Assembly (NCBI GenBank): GCA_009664345.1
Contig: CP043547.1
Span: 6,414,709 to 6,478,708, forward strand
Length of the DNA stretch: 64,000 bases
Reading direction: 5' to 3'
Source of the DNA: Planctomycetales bacterium 10988
Lineage (GTDB): Bacteria > Planctomycetota > Planctomycetia > Pirellulales > Pb10988
Of this stretch, positions 28,582-37,237 are shown piece by piece (within the stretch, counting starts at the first letter, position 1; every line of letters starts with the position of its first letter). The position numbers and the translations under genes were made by a program. Below the pieces are notes generated by a model, which saw nothing but the letters and a program-made list of their open reading frames with translations, did not search any database and was not told where the DNA came from.

Positions 28582-31500
28582 ATGCTCTCTTTTTGGCACG
28601 AGAACCGAAAACTACTTTTGATATTTTGCTCGCTCTTCTTTCTGGGAGTGTTTCCAGGTCTTTTTCTTTCGAAAGTCACGGCCCAACAGACCGAAAAAGC
28701 AATCCCCGTCCCAGAGAGTTCCTCCGAGAGTCAGCCACTTCAACCACCGAGCGGATTTCCTTGGGAAGGGATCATTGCCCGAGAGGAGATTGGCGTCGAA
28801 CGCTGGTTGGCAGACGAGCCAACTGCCGATGGCCGCGGAGTCACGATCGCGATTCTCGACTCTGGAGTCGACCCTTCGACGGTTCATTTGCAAAAGACCA
28901 TTGACGGTCGACCGAAGATTATCGACCTGATTGACGCAACCGGCAGCGGCGATGTCCGTTTGCAACGACTTTCTATCGACAGTAAAGAAGAGATCATTGG
29001 GCTCACCGGCAGGGCGTTGAAGCTTCCGCTAGACCGTCTTCTCAAATCCCCTCAAGTTTTTCAAGGCATGAAGCGAGGCTGGGACCTCTTCCCCGACGGG
29101 GCCATCGCTCGACTAAAACGTGTTCGCCGTGAGGCATTCTTTCAGGAACATCAGCGAATAGAAAATGAATTGCGACAAACTATTCTCTCGTGGGAGCAGC
29201 TTCCAAAAGGGGAACAGAAGTCGCATCCAATCGAGGACTGGAAGAAAAGATTGACGGCCTTGGAGGAACTCCAAAAGAACTACGATGATCCGGGACCGAT
29301 CTTCGATTGTGTGGTCTTCTTCGACGGCGAGCAGTGGCGAGTCCTAGTCGATGTCGATGAAGATGGGGATTTACAGGAAGAAACGGCCTACGCCGATTTC
29401 GGAATTGAACAGAAGTACGGAACTTTTGGTGCTGAGGCGGATGTCCACTTCGGAGTTGATTTTCAATTGATTCCTCAAGAAGATGAGAAAGACCCGGCTC
29501 AACAATTTCCCAAACTTACTTTAGTCACCGATAGCGGATCGCATGGTACTCATGTCGCCAGCATCGCGGCGGGTTTTGATCCACTAGAACCGCAACGGCA
29601 TGGGGTTGCCCCTGGTGCTCAGATCGTTTCGATCAAAATCGGGGATCATCGTTTGGACGGCATGGAGACGGGCATATCCATCCTGCGTGCCATCCGTGCG
29701 ATTCAAGACAGCGGGTGCCAAGTGGTCAACATGAGCTACGGCGAACCGGCGGCAGAACCTTTACAAGGATTGATTGCCGAACAGCTCACGCAACTTGTCG
29801 AAGATAAAAAAGTACTTTTTGTTTCTAGTGCGGGAAATTCAGGACCGGGCTTTTCAACTGTTGGCGCTCCTGGGGGATCACATCCTTCACTGCTGAGCAT
29901 CGGAGGCTATGTCTCTCCGGCGATGATGAAATCGTCTTATGTGCTCGATGCTCCACTCGAAGAGATGGTTTTTCCCTGGTCTTCACGAGGCCCCACGACC
30001 GATGGCGGGTGGGGCGTCGATCTTCTGGCTCCCGGAGCCGCCATCGCCGCGGTGCCGAGTTGGACGGAACGAAGAAGTCAGCAAATGAATGGAACCTCCA
30101 TGGCATCCCCCTACGCGGCAGGTGCCATCGCCCTGTTACTTTCGAAATTGCATCAGGAAGAACTTGAATATCATCCTGTCCAGATCAAACGAGCACTTCA
30201 GCAAACAGCCAGGGTTCTCCCCAGCGTCCCGTCAATCACACAAGGGGCGGGCCTCTTGCAAATGGACCAGGCTTGGCAGCAACTCCAACAGAATCACCTT
30301 CAACCAACGGAGTTCATTGCCTTTGACTTCAGTGTTGGCAGGGAGAATCGTCACGGCCTCCTTTACCGAAATGAAGACTTGAGCGAACCGATAACTGAAC
30401 GTGTCCGGGTGCAACCGCGATTTCCCAAGTCCTCAACCTCCGCCATCAAGGCAGAGTGGGAGTTGCGTCTCGCCCTCAAAGTGAATCAACCGTGGGTGAG
30501 GCTAAGTGGGGAGTATCTTTGGATGACCTCAGGGGGGACTTCTTTCAATCTTGAAATCGATCCTCGCGAACTTTCCCCTGGTTTGAACACTGCGGCAGTG
30601 CAGGGTTTCGATAGCGATGACCCAAGTCAAATACCACTTTTTACCTTTCCGATTACTCTTTTCAAGCCAGCAGCCGTCTCATTCAATGAAAGTGAGCCTC
30701 GTCAGGTTACGCTGACACCGGGCAATTATGACCGTTCGTTTTGGAAAGTTCCTGCTGATGCCAACCGAGTCGTTCTGACGATCACCAATCCCCCCCAGCG
30801 GGAGTTTACGGGCATTTCGCTCCAGACTTTGCAGCATCTACCGTTTGAATCGTTTGAAAGCGGGACGCATCGAGCTTGGCTCGGGTCTCCGATTGAACCG
30901 AATAAAAAATATTCCTTTGCCGTGGTTCCCAATCAGTTGCTCGAAATTTGTTGGGGAACCTACTGGACGGACTTGGACCCGGTAGCGTTCCAATATGAAT
31001 TGAAATTTGAAGGCGTTCAAGTTCAGCCTTCGCCCATTCACTTCCCTCCAGGAGAACAAGAACAAACAGTATCAATCCAACTTTGGAATCAAGATGCAAC
31101 GATCAAGCCAGAGGCCCGACTGACTAAAAAGCAAAAACTACTTTTTGCAACTCAGAAGAATTTGACAGCACTTCCTGACGAAACTTCCCGCCTTGTGCAA
31201 GATCAAACGTTGTATCAAATGACCCTGGATTATGCCCTGGACCTTGGGAAAGATGAAAGTTTGGTCGTTCGCTGGCCTTGGGTTGAAGCCCGGCTTTATG
31301 AATCGGAGGTGGCCTTTGGGCTTTGGGTTCTGATCGATGAAAACGGTTACCGGTTGGCTGCTGATGACTTTCACCCGGCTCCTCGTTTTTCCCCGCTGAA
31401 ATTGAAGAAGGGAGCTTACACTGTTCAAGTCGCGGTTCAACACTCAGACGTTGAAGTCTTGGAAAAGGTCAGTAAGCTCCCGTTGTTGCTGGAATCCTCG

Positions 31501-32610
31501 TGCAATCTCTCTCTACAAGTCTATCGATCGGTAGGTAATGAAAATCCCGATCGAACCACCAGTTTTTCCTCTGCGACTCTGCAAGCTGGGGAGACTATCT
31601 CTTTTGTTCTCCGCTTGCCGCCCCTTTCAGATTTACTCAAGCAAGCAGATCCTGGGGATCAACTCTTTGGAGAATTGAGTCTCATGGATGACGGTGCCTC
31701 TACGCTTTCACCCGTTATTCAAACAATGCGTCAGTTGAATCCTCTTTCGATTCAAGTTTCGCTCCCACCGGAAGAACCCTCGCCACCGAAGTCAGCAACC
31801 CCAAAGATCTCGGAACCAAAAGAGAAAATTTTATCGCTTAAAGAACGTTTGGCTAAAATCCGAGATGCTCAGCTTGATCTTTATGAGGAACAACTCACAA
31901 AGATTCCGCCTGGTGAAGAGGAAGCATTCGACAAGATTTTCCAGGAAGTCTTGGATGCGCGACCGGGCAGCCTCCCTGTCTTGCAGGCACGGCTGAAGCG
32001 ATTGGACACGATCGAAAGTCGTAAAGAACATTTAGACAAGGTCGTTGCTGCCGCGGATGCGGTTCTCGCGGAAATTGACACGAATCGACTTGCCCAAGCC
32101 CTCGGTCAGCGGGATGCGGAGGCAGCTTTTCAAGAGTTATCTAAAGAGGAGGAGAATCCTCAACAGACACGTTTTCAACCCAACGAGCTGAAGGAGATTT
32201 TGGTCGATACGCTCTACCGAAAAGGGCGGGCGTTGGGATATATGGAACTTCCAGACGTCGTGGAAAAACTTCCGATTGAAGACCCGGTCGCTCTCGATGA
32301 AGCCTTTGAGGCAAATTATGCGGAACTCGCCAAGTGGGTTGATCCTACTGAGGAAAAGTATGTGTTGTTGCACCTGCGAAGGGAACGTAGGAAGGAACAT
32401 TATGGGGAAGCTCTCAAGTGGCTTGACCACTATTTAGAGCAAAAGCCGACCTTTTATTGGTATTACAAGAAACGCCGAGATGTGTTTGAGAGTCTCGGTT
32501 GGGAAATCTGGCGGGAATATGAAAATGCTTGGCTCGCGATCCGTTTCCCAAAACAGCCGGAAACCTTGCTGCCGCAATATTCAGCAGCGGAGCCCAAGGA
32601 GCAAAAGTAG
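28582..32610 (+). CDS. Exported tripeptidyl-peptidase-II-like subtilase
   Basis: The 1342-residue protein has a signal sequence and an S8 subtilisin domain with catalytic Asp93 (AILDSGVDP), His324 (GSHGTHVASIAAG) and Ser506 (MNGTSMASPYAAG). The roughly 230 residues between Asp and His far exceed ordinary subtilisins and match the insertion of tripeptidyl peptidase II. The remaining 800 residues are beta-rich domains and a helical, Lys/Glu-rich C-terminus (about 1080-1340), again like TPPII, which forms giant spindles in eukaryotes. Here the signal sequence points to secretion, unlike the cytosolic eukaryotic enzyme. It stands alone; a palindrome lies 16 bases before the ATG and another inside the gene. 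Confidence 0.9.
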   Translation: MLSFWHENRKLLLIFCSLFFLGVFPGLFLSKVTAQQTEKAIPVPESSSESQPLQPPSGFPWEGIIAREEIGVERWLADEPTADGRGVTIAILDSGVDPSTVHLQKTIDGRPKIIDLIDATGSGDVRLQRLSIDSKEEIIGLTGRALKLPLDRLLKSPQVFQGMKRGWDLFPDGAIARLKRVRREAFFQEHQRIENELRQTILSWEQLPKGEQKSHPIEDWKKRLTALEELQKNYDDPGPIFDCVVFFDGEQWRVLVDVDEDGDLQEETAYADFGIEQKYGTFGAEADVHFGVDFQLIPQEDEKDPAQQFPKLTLVTDSGSHGTHVASIAAGFDPLEPQRHGVAPGAQIVSIKIGDHRLDGMETGISILRAIRAIQDSGCQVVNMSYGEPAAEPLQGLIAEQLTQLVEDKKVLFVSSAGNSGPGFSTVGAPGGSHPSLLSIGGYVSPAMMKSSYVLDAPLEEMVFPWSSRGPTTDGGWGVDLLAPGAAIAAVPSWTERRSQQMNGTSMASPYAAGAIALLLSKLHQEELEYHPVQIKRALQQTARVLPSVPSITQGAGLLQMDQAWQQLQQNHLQPTEFIAFDFSVGRENRHGLLYRNEDLSEPITERVRVQPRFPKSSTSAIKAEWELRLALKVNQPWVRLSGEYLWMTSGGTSFNLEIDPRELSPGLNTAAVQGFDSDDPSQIPLFTFPITLFKPAAVSFNESEPRQVTLTPGNYDRSFWKVPADANRVVLTITNPPQREFTGISLQTLQHLPFESFESGTHRAWLGSPIEPNKKYSFAVVPNQLLEICWGTYWTDLDPVAFQYELKFEGVQVQPSPIHFPPGEQEQTVSIQLWNQDATIKPEARLTKKQKLLFATQKNLTALPDETSRLVQDQTLYQMTLDYALDLGKDESLVVRWPWVEARLYESEVAFGLWVLIDENGYRLAADDFHPAPRFSPLKLKKGAYTVQVAVQHSDVEVLEKVSKLPLLLESSCNLSLQVYRSVGNENPDRTTSFSSATLQAGETISFVLRLPPLSDLLKQADPGDQLFGELSLMDDGASTLSPVIQTMRQLNPLSIQVSLPPEEPSPPKSATPKISEPKEKILSLKERLAKIRDAQLDLYEEQLTKIPPGEEEAFDKIFQEVLDARPGSLPVLQARLKRLDTIESRKEHLDKVVAAADAVLAEIDTNRLAQALGQRDAEAAFQELSKEEENPQQTRFQPNELKEILVDTLYRKGRALGYMELPDVVEKLPIEDPVALDEAFEANYAELAKWVDPTEEKYVLLHLRRERRKEHYGEALKWLDHYLEQKPTFYWYYKKRRDVFESLGWEIWREYENAWLAIRFPKQPETLLPQYSAAEPKEQK
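29807..29820. repeat. Palindrome AAAAAGTACTTTTT inside the protease CDS
   Basis: An exact 14-bp copy within coding sequence (codons for KKVLF, upstream of SSAGNSG). Confidence 0.9.
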
Positions 32611-32635
32611 AGATGGCTTCATTCCGCGAATCGGA

Positions 32636-33373
32636 CTATTGTTCGGAGACGGAAAGTGTCTGCCGTTCGATGATTTGCAAAGCATTGCAGGCAGCCCGTT
32701 GTTCAGCTTCCTTCTTATTTCGCCCCCAGGCAGGGTGATAGCGAAAGCCATCAATAAAAGCCGAAATTTGGAAGCATTTGCTATGGTCGGGGCCTTTTTC
32801 ATCCAGCAGTTTATAAACCGGAGTCGTTCCGAATTCGCGTTGGGCTAGCTGTTGTAGCTGGGATTTGTAATTGACCCCATGATCGCCCTGCACGGCGGAT
32901 TCGATCTCTGGCTGGATGTGTTGTTCGATGAACTCGCGGATAATCATCATCCCGCCATCAAGATAAATCGCGGCGACGAGCGACTCGAAAACATCGGCCA
33001 TCAGAGAGAGCGGAAGCTGAGAATAGGAAGTCATCCCTTTTCCCAAAATCAAAAAGTCTTCCATTCCCAAGGATTGGGCAACACGAGCACAGGTTCGTCT
33101 GCTTACCACAATCGATTTGATTTTCGTCAATTCCCCTTCGAGAAACTCCGGGAATTGGTGAAACAGCATTTCACATACAATCCCACCTAGGATCGCATCT
33201 CCTAAAAATTCAAGCCTCTCATTGGAAGCGAGTCGATGTGACGCCCCAGAGGCATGAGTCAGTGCAGCTTGCAATAAGGAGCGATCTTGAAAGGAATAAC
33301 CTAGCCGCTCTTCACACTGCTCAAGGAGATCTGCCAGTTCTTGACTTGATGGATCGATGGAATTGGAAAGCAT
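32636..33373 (-). CDS. rnc: Ribonuclease III
   Basis: I chose the ATG at 33373, since the longer frame begins with TTG at 33463 and would add 30 residues unlike the family. This gives 245 residues, the usual length. The nuclease signature NERLEFLGDAILG lies near residue 50, the second acidic site MADVFESLVAAIYLDGG near 120, and the C-terminal dsRNA-binding domain (GVNYKSQLQQLAQ, KEAEQRAACNAL) near 170-240. RNase III cuts structured RNA in rRNA processing and mRNA decay. It converges on the protease gene. Confidence 0.95.
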   Translation of the reverse strand: MLSNSIDPSSQELADLLEQCEERLGYSFQDRSLLQAALTHASGASHRLASNERLEFLGDAILGGIVCEMLFHQFPEFLEGELTKIKSIVVSRRTCARVAQSLGMEDFLILGKGMTSYSQLPLSLMADVFESLVAAIYLDGGMMIIREFIEQHIQPEIESAVQGDHGVNYKSQLQQLAQREFGTTPVYKLLDEKGPDHSKCFQISAFIDGFRYHPAWGRNKKEAEQRAACNALQIIERQTLSVSEQ

Positions 33374-33797
33374 GCCAAACCTAATTTCATAAAGCCTGAA
33401 TAGATTGATATTTAATCTAGTGCGGCCCTGCGGAGGTGTCAACTGAAATCTCCAATTCCCCAAAAGAGGGGATCCCTAAGGAACCGCGTTGCTACATCGT
33501 TTTACAAACCTCATCACGGAATTGAGAAAACGAAGATGCTCTGAAAAAATTGTGAAACACACAACGTTCACGCAAGGAAAACAGTGTATCTAGCTGCCGA
33601 AAGGTAAATGATACTCGTTATTCTTGCACGAAACGTAACGAACATGGTCATTGTAGGCTTTTATTACCTGAGTTTCTAGGAAAAAATTTCAATCCCCAAA
33701 AACTGCCGCCCTCGCTACTAGGCTTTCTTATTCAGAACCGTACAATAGGCGATTTGAACGTTTTGAATTAAATCCATTATATAAAGGATAGAACGAG
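33374..33797. other. Gap between rnc and aspartokinase gene
   Basis: This 424-base divergent gap should hold promoters for both genes. TTGAAC (33754-33759) and TATATA (33778-33783) are spaced by 18 bases but leave only a short leader, so I do not call it a promoter. I see no lysine riboswitch-like fold. Confidence 0.4.
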
Positions 33798-35594
33798 ATG
33801 TCGGTGATTGTGCAGAAATTTGGAGGAACGAGTGTTGCGGATACCGAAAAGATCGCCGCTGCCGCTCGTAAAGCAATTCGCGCACATCAAGAAGGGCATC
33901 AAGTGATCGTTGTTGTTAGTGCAATGGGCAAGAATACCGACCAGCTTATTGCTTTGGCTCATGAACTGACACAAGACCCGCCCGCCCGCGAAATGGATAT
34001 GCTCCTTTCGACAGGGGAACAAGTAAGCGTTGCCCTCATGGCCATGGCCGTGCATAGCTTGGGGCATAAGGCAATCAGCCTCACAGGGGGACAGGTCGGG
34101 ATTACGACGGATAGCACGCATACAAAAGCTCGGATTCGTTCCATCTCCACGGATCGTCTTAGGAGAGCGTTAGAGACAGGCCATATCGTGATCGTTGCCG
34201 GTTTCCAAGGAATCGACGAGGAACTCAACATCACCACACTTGGACGGGGGGGGAGTGACACAACTGCCGTAGCAATCGCGGCTGTTTTGAATGCACAGGC
34301 TTGCGAAATCTTTACCGATGTGGATGGAGTCTACACGACCGACCCGCGACTCCTGCCGGAAGCCAGAAAAGTTGACACCATCAGCTACGATGAGATGTTG
34401 GAACTGGCCAGTCTCGGAGCAGGGGTTTTGCATAATCGTTCCGTCGAGTTTGCCAAGAAATTCTCCGTACCACTGCATGTTCGCAGTAGTTTTAGTGACG
34501 TACTTGGAACGATTGTTACCGACGAATCGAGCATCCAGCCGGACCCGGTCAGCGGAGCGGCCCTCGTTGAGCGAGAAGCCCGGATCACCGTCGAAGAAGT
34601 TCCGGACCTACCGGGCACAAACCTTCTTCTCTTCTCCCGCATTGCCCAAGAAAATATCCCTGTCGATATGATTGTGCAGAGTGAAGGGAGCGAAGGAAAA
34701 GCCTCAATCTCCTTTACCGTGCCGGAAGCGGACCTACCCAGAGCGATCTTGGTCACAGAAAATGTTGCCCATACTTTAGGGGCTTCTGCCGTTTCTCATG
34801 ATGGACAAGTAGCAAAACTCTCGGTAGTGGGTTGGGGAATGTCAGAGGCAACCGGGGTCGCCGAGCAGATGTTCCAAGCCCTGGCCGACGCCAAAATCAA
34901 CATCCACATGATCACCACCAGCGAGATTAAAATCTCCGTCTTGATCAATCGTCAGCAAGCTCGGGCGGCCCTCCGATCTGTTCATCAAGTCTTCCAACTT
35001 CATCAACCGAGTAAAGATCGCTCCACTTCCGACAAAGTCATCGAGCGAGAAATTACCCAGATCGATCCGGTCGATGTGGTGGACTATCTGCGAAATATGG
35101 AAGACCTCACCGTGCATGCGGTCTCATTGGATTGCACGCAAGGCCGTTTGACAATCCACGGGGTGCCGGACATCCCCGGTTGGGCAGCCCAGGTTTTTCA
35201 ATCGTTGGCAAGGGAAAAAGTCTTCATCGATATGATCGTTCAAGGAGCGGGTCACGCCGGTCGGGCGGATTTGAGTCTGACCGTTCGTCGGGAAGATGTC
35301 AGCCGAGCCGAAGAAGTCATCCGTTCACTCTTAGTTCAGAGTGAAGACAAGCCGGAGTTAAACGCCGTTGCGAAAATTGCAAAACTCTCAGTCAGCGGCA
35401 TCGGGATGCGGAGCCATACCGAAGTAGCCATTCGAATCTTTCAGGCCCTCGCCCGACATAAAATCAATATCGAAATGGTCAACACCAGCGAATTTCGGAT
35501 GAACGTCGTGATCTCGGATAAGGAAGGAACCGAAGCCCTTCAAGCCCTTCAAGAAGAATTTAAACAAATCGCAACCGCCGAACCAAGTCATTAA
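33798..35594 (+). CDS. lysC: Aspartate kinase with four ACT domains
   Basis: The N-terminal kinase domain (about 1-250) begins VQKFGGTSVAD and contains the catalytic/binding segments LLSTGEQVS and FTDVDGVYTTDP. Four ACT-type regulatory modules follow (around 265-335, 345-410, 430-505 and 520-590; the paired texts KLSVVGWGMSE and KLSVSGIGMRSH mark the second of each pair). Most bacterial aspartokinases have two; a four-module form is known from cyanobacteria and planctomycetes. It catalyses the first step of the aspartate family (Lys, Thr, Met). AAGGA precedes the ATG. Confidence 0.93.
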   Translation: MSVIVQKFGGTSVADTEKIAAAARKAIRAHQEGHQVIVVVSAMGKNTDQLIALAHELTQDPPAREMDMLLSTGEQVSVALMAMAVHSLGHKAISLTGGQVGITTDSTHTKARIRSISTDRLRRALETGHIVIVAGFQGIDEELNITTLGRGGSDTTAVAIAAVLNAQACEIFTDVDGVYTTDPRLLPEARKVDTISYDEMLELASLGAGVLHNRSVEFAKKFSVPLHVRSSFSDVLGTIVTDESSIQPDPVSGAALVEREARITVEEVPDLPGTNLLLFSRIAQENIPVDMIVQSEGSEGKASISFTVPEADLPRAILVTENVAHTLGASAVSHDGQVAKLSVVGWGMSEATGVAEQMFQALADAKINIHMITTSEIKISVLINRQQARAALRSVHQVFQLHQPSKDRSTSDKVIEREITQIDPVDVVDYLRNMEDLTVHAVSLDCTQGRLTIHGVPDIPGWAAQVFQSLAREKVFIDMIVQGAGHAGRADLSLTVRREDVSRAEEVIRSLLVQSEDKPELNAVAKIAKLSVSGIGMRSHTEVAIRIFQALARHKINIEMVNTSEFRMNVVISDKEGTEALQALQEEFKQIATAEPSH

Positions 35595-35628
35595 ATATTT
35601 CTATCGCGGTAGAGTCTGGAAATCAATT

Positions 35629-35695
35629 CCTTAAATACTAATGCCGACGATCTTGTAGAGTGGGGGATTCGAGAAGAGATGAATTAGTATTAAGG
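35629..35695. repeat. 67-bp inverted-repeat element between convergent genes
   Basis: CCTTAAATACTAAT (35629-35642) and ATTAGTATTAAGG (35683-35695) are inverted copies with one T missing, separated by 40 bases. The outer flanks (CAATT/AATTG) extend the symmetry. It is too AT-rich and long-looped for a standard terminator; a small insertion or a two-gene transcription stop are both possible. Confidence 0.5.
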
Positions 35696-36160
35696 TTAAT
35701 TGGAGTTAAATAATTCCTTGGCGGAACTGGCCGAGGTATACTTAATATAAAGCTTGGCCAAATCCTTCTGCCAGCCTTCGTACGTCCACTCGATAGAATC
35801 GCGATGATTAACAGTATAACGAAGGAATTCTCCTTCTCGAATGTGAGCCCTGCCTAACCTTCTATCTTGACCAAAGAGAAGGATGTCCGCGTTGATTGAC
35901 AGACAGTCTCTCAAAGAAACAGTTAAGATTAGAATCTTCTCAAACTGGAGTGGACTCGTTCCTAAAATGGAATCGACCTCCGTTGCGAGACATTTTACTG
36001 TTTCTTTACTCTCAAGTTGATAGCATTGAGATTCCAACTTTATTTCGATTTTAATTTCCAGCTTTCGCAATAGATAATCAAACAGTTTTTTTAAATCTTC
36101 TTCTTGAAGTGCTTGAGTTTGTAACTTTTCTAGAAGTTTCTCGAAATCTTTGTGTGTCAT
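35696..36160 (-). CDS. Unknown small protein (154 aa)
   Basis: The product starts with about 45 Lys/Glu/Leu-rich residues of helical type, then a mixed alpha/beta region. I recognise no family. Its AT-rich composition is unlike that of the neighbouring housekeeping genes and it is followed (on the plus strand side) by the insertion sequence, so it is probably part of an accessory stretch. Confidence 0.5.
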   Translation of the reverse strand: MTHKDFEKLLEKLQTQALQEEDLKKLFDYLLRKLEIKIEIKLESQCYQLESKETVKCLATEVDSILGTSPLQFEKILILTVSLRDCLSINADILLFGQDRRLGRAHIREGEFLRYTVNHRDSIEWTYEGWQKDLAKLYIKYTSASSAKELFNSN

Positions 36161-36352
36161 GGAAATAGAAACACTTAGTATAAAAAGGAGCTCGAAGACG
36201 TAAATTAGTCAATATATCCGGCTGGCTCATCATAGTGCTCAAATGCCGAGTACTCGTCCTCAAACCAACCAAGAAACTTCCATGAAGTATAATCCAATAT
36301 GGGAGTAGAAAAGACTTAGAGCCTGTGGTCAAAACTGCTTTTTGAGTTGTTT

Positions 36353-36790
36353 CTAGGTGATCATCGCACAGGCGAGGGTGACAAAAACTTCGTACATCGA
36401 GGCTCGGCGTTCCCGGCGGGTGCCGACGCGGCGATGCTGTTTCAGCCACGAAATCGTCCGTTCCACCGGCCAGCGTTGTCGCCCCAGGCCGGTCTCCGAT
36501 GCTTGGCCGCGTTGTGGTATTTCTGCTTCGATGCCACAGCCTTCCAGCAAATTCAACAACGCCCCAGAGGTGTAACCGGCATCCGCCCGAACCCGTTTGG
36601 GCTTGGTGGGCGGTCGACCTGCCACGCCACCGAGACGAGGAAACTGCCCAAGCGAAAGAGGCAACAAGAAGCCGAGATCATGTTCATTCGCCGCCGAGAC
36701 CTGCACCGCCAGCGGGACGCCTTGGAAGTCGGTCATGACATTCAGTTTGCTGCCACTGCGGCCTCGGTCGGTCGGGTTGGGGCCGCATTT
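36353..36790 (-). CDS. Transposase orfB (DDE catalytic part)
   Basis: This frame, read after a -1 shift from orfA, contains the rest of the catalytic domain: the second Asp in VRADAGYTSGAL and the Glu of the C-terminal VERTISWLKQHRRVGTRRE. The reading frame is open to 37102, but only the part after the shift matches the family. It runs to the terminal repeat on the left side. Activity depends on the frameshift being made by the ribosome. Confidence 0.88.
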   Translation of the reverse strand, partial: KCGPNPTDRGRSGSKLNVMTDFQGVPLAVQVSAANEHDLGFLLPLSLGQFPRLGGVAGRPPTKPKRVRADAGYTSGALLNLLEGCGIEAEIPQRGQASETGLGRQRWPVERTISWLKQHRRVGTRRERRASMYEVFVTLACAMIT

Positions 36791-37131
36791 TCGCCTCCGC
36801 AAGGGGCTTTGACGAGCCCGCCGTCGATCAGCACTTCGGCCAGATCGAGGCCTCCGGCAGCCCGGAGTCGGGTGAGCAGTCGATGAGCGATCGCCTCGAA
36901 CAGTCCGAGGGCCTTCCATTCGTTGAGCCGCCGACGGACCGTCTTCTCGCTGGCCCCCAGTTCGGTGGGAAGCTCTCGCCAGCCGATGCCGGTCTTGCAC
37001 AGAAAGAGCACGCAGGTGAAGACCGTGCGGTTGTCCACCGGAGGCCGTCCGCCCTTGTGAGAACGTCGATAGGTCGGAAAGAGTGGTCCGATCTCCGTCC
37101 ATAGTTCATCTGTCAAAAGTCTGCCAGCCAT
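36742..37131 (-). CDS. Transposase orfA
   Basis: Starts at ATG 37131 behind GGAGGGG and gives 129 residues: a helix-turn-helix/DUF4096-type domain (LLTDELWTEIGPLFP, PVDNRTVFTCVLFLCKTG, GWRELP) and the first catalytic Asp in VLIDGGLVKAPCGGE. It ends in TGA at 36742. The frame changes to orfB by a -1 step at the AAAA run (top-strand TTTT, 36788-36791), after GGE, to give GGEKCGPNPTDRG, the family sequence. Confidence 0.88.
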   Translation of the reverse strand: MAGRLLTDELWTEIGPLFPTYRRSHKGGRPPVDNRTVFTCVLFLCKTGIGWRELPTELGASEKTVRRRLNEWKALGLFEAIAHRLLTRLRAAGGLDLAEVLIDGGLVKAPCGGENAAPTRPTEAAVAAN

Positions 37132-37237
37132 GCGAGTCCCCTCCGTGGAAAAAAAGGTCATTCTCCACATTCCGAGAAATTCGCAAAGATCAGTTTTGAC
37201 CACAGGCTCTTAGTGTTGTTCGATCGAGGCAGTAAAA

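Larger units (their letters stand above)
36319..37209 (-). mobile_element. IS5-family (IS427-like) insertion sequence, 891 bp
   Basis: The element has perfect 19-bp terminal inverted repeats GAGCCTGTGGTCAAAACTG and is flanked by TTA (36316-36318, 37210-37212), a typical short target duplication. It encodes a DDE transposase in two frames on the minus strand. The element looks complete. Its termini recur in the MITE-like elements of this window. Confidence 0.95.

Noticed and set aside
33754-33783. Possible promoter TTGAAC-N18-TATATA before lysC
   Set aside because: The start codon would be only about 8 bases after the transcription start and would lose the ribosome site.
33374-33797. Lysine riboswitch before aspartokinase
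   Set aside because: No matching helices or conserved core could be seen.
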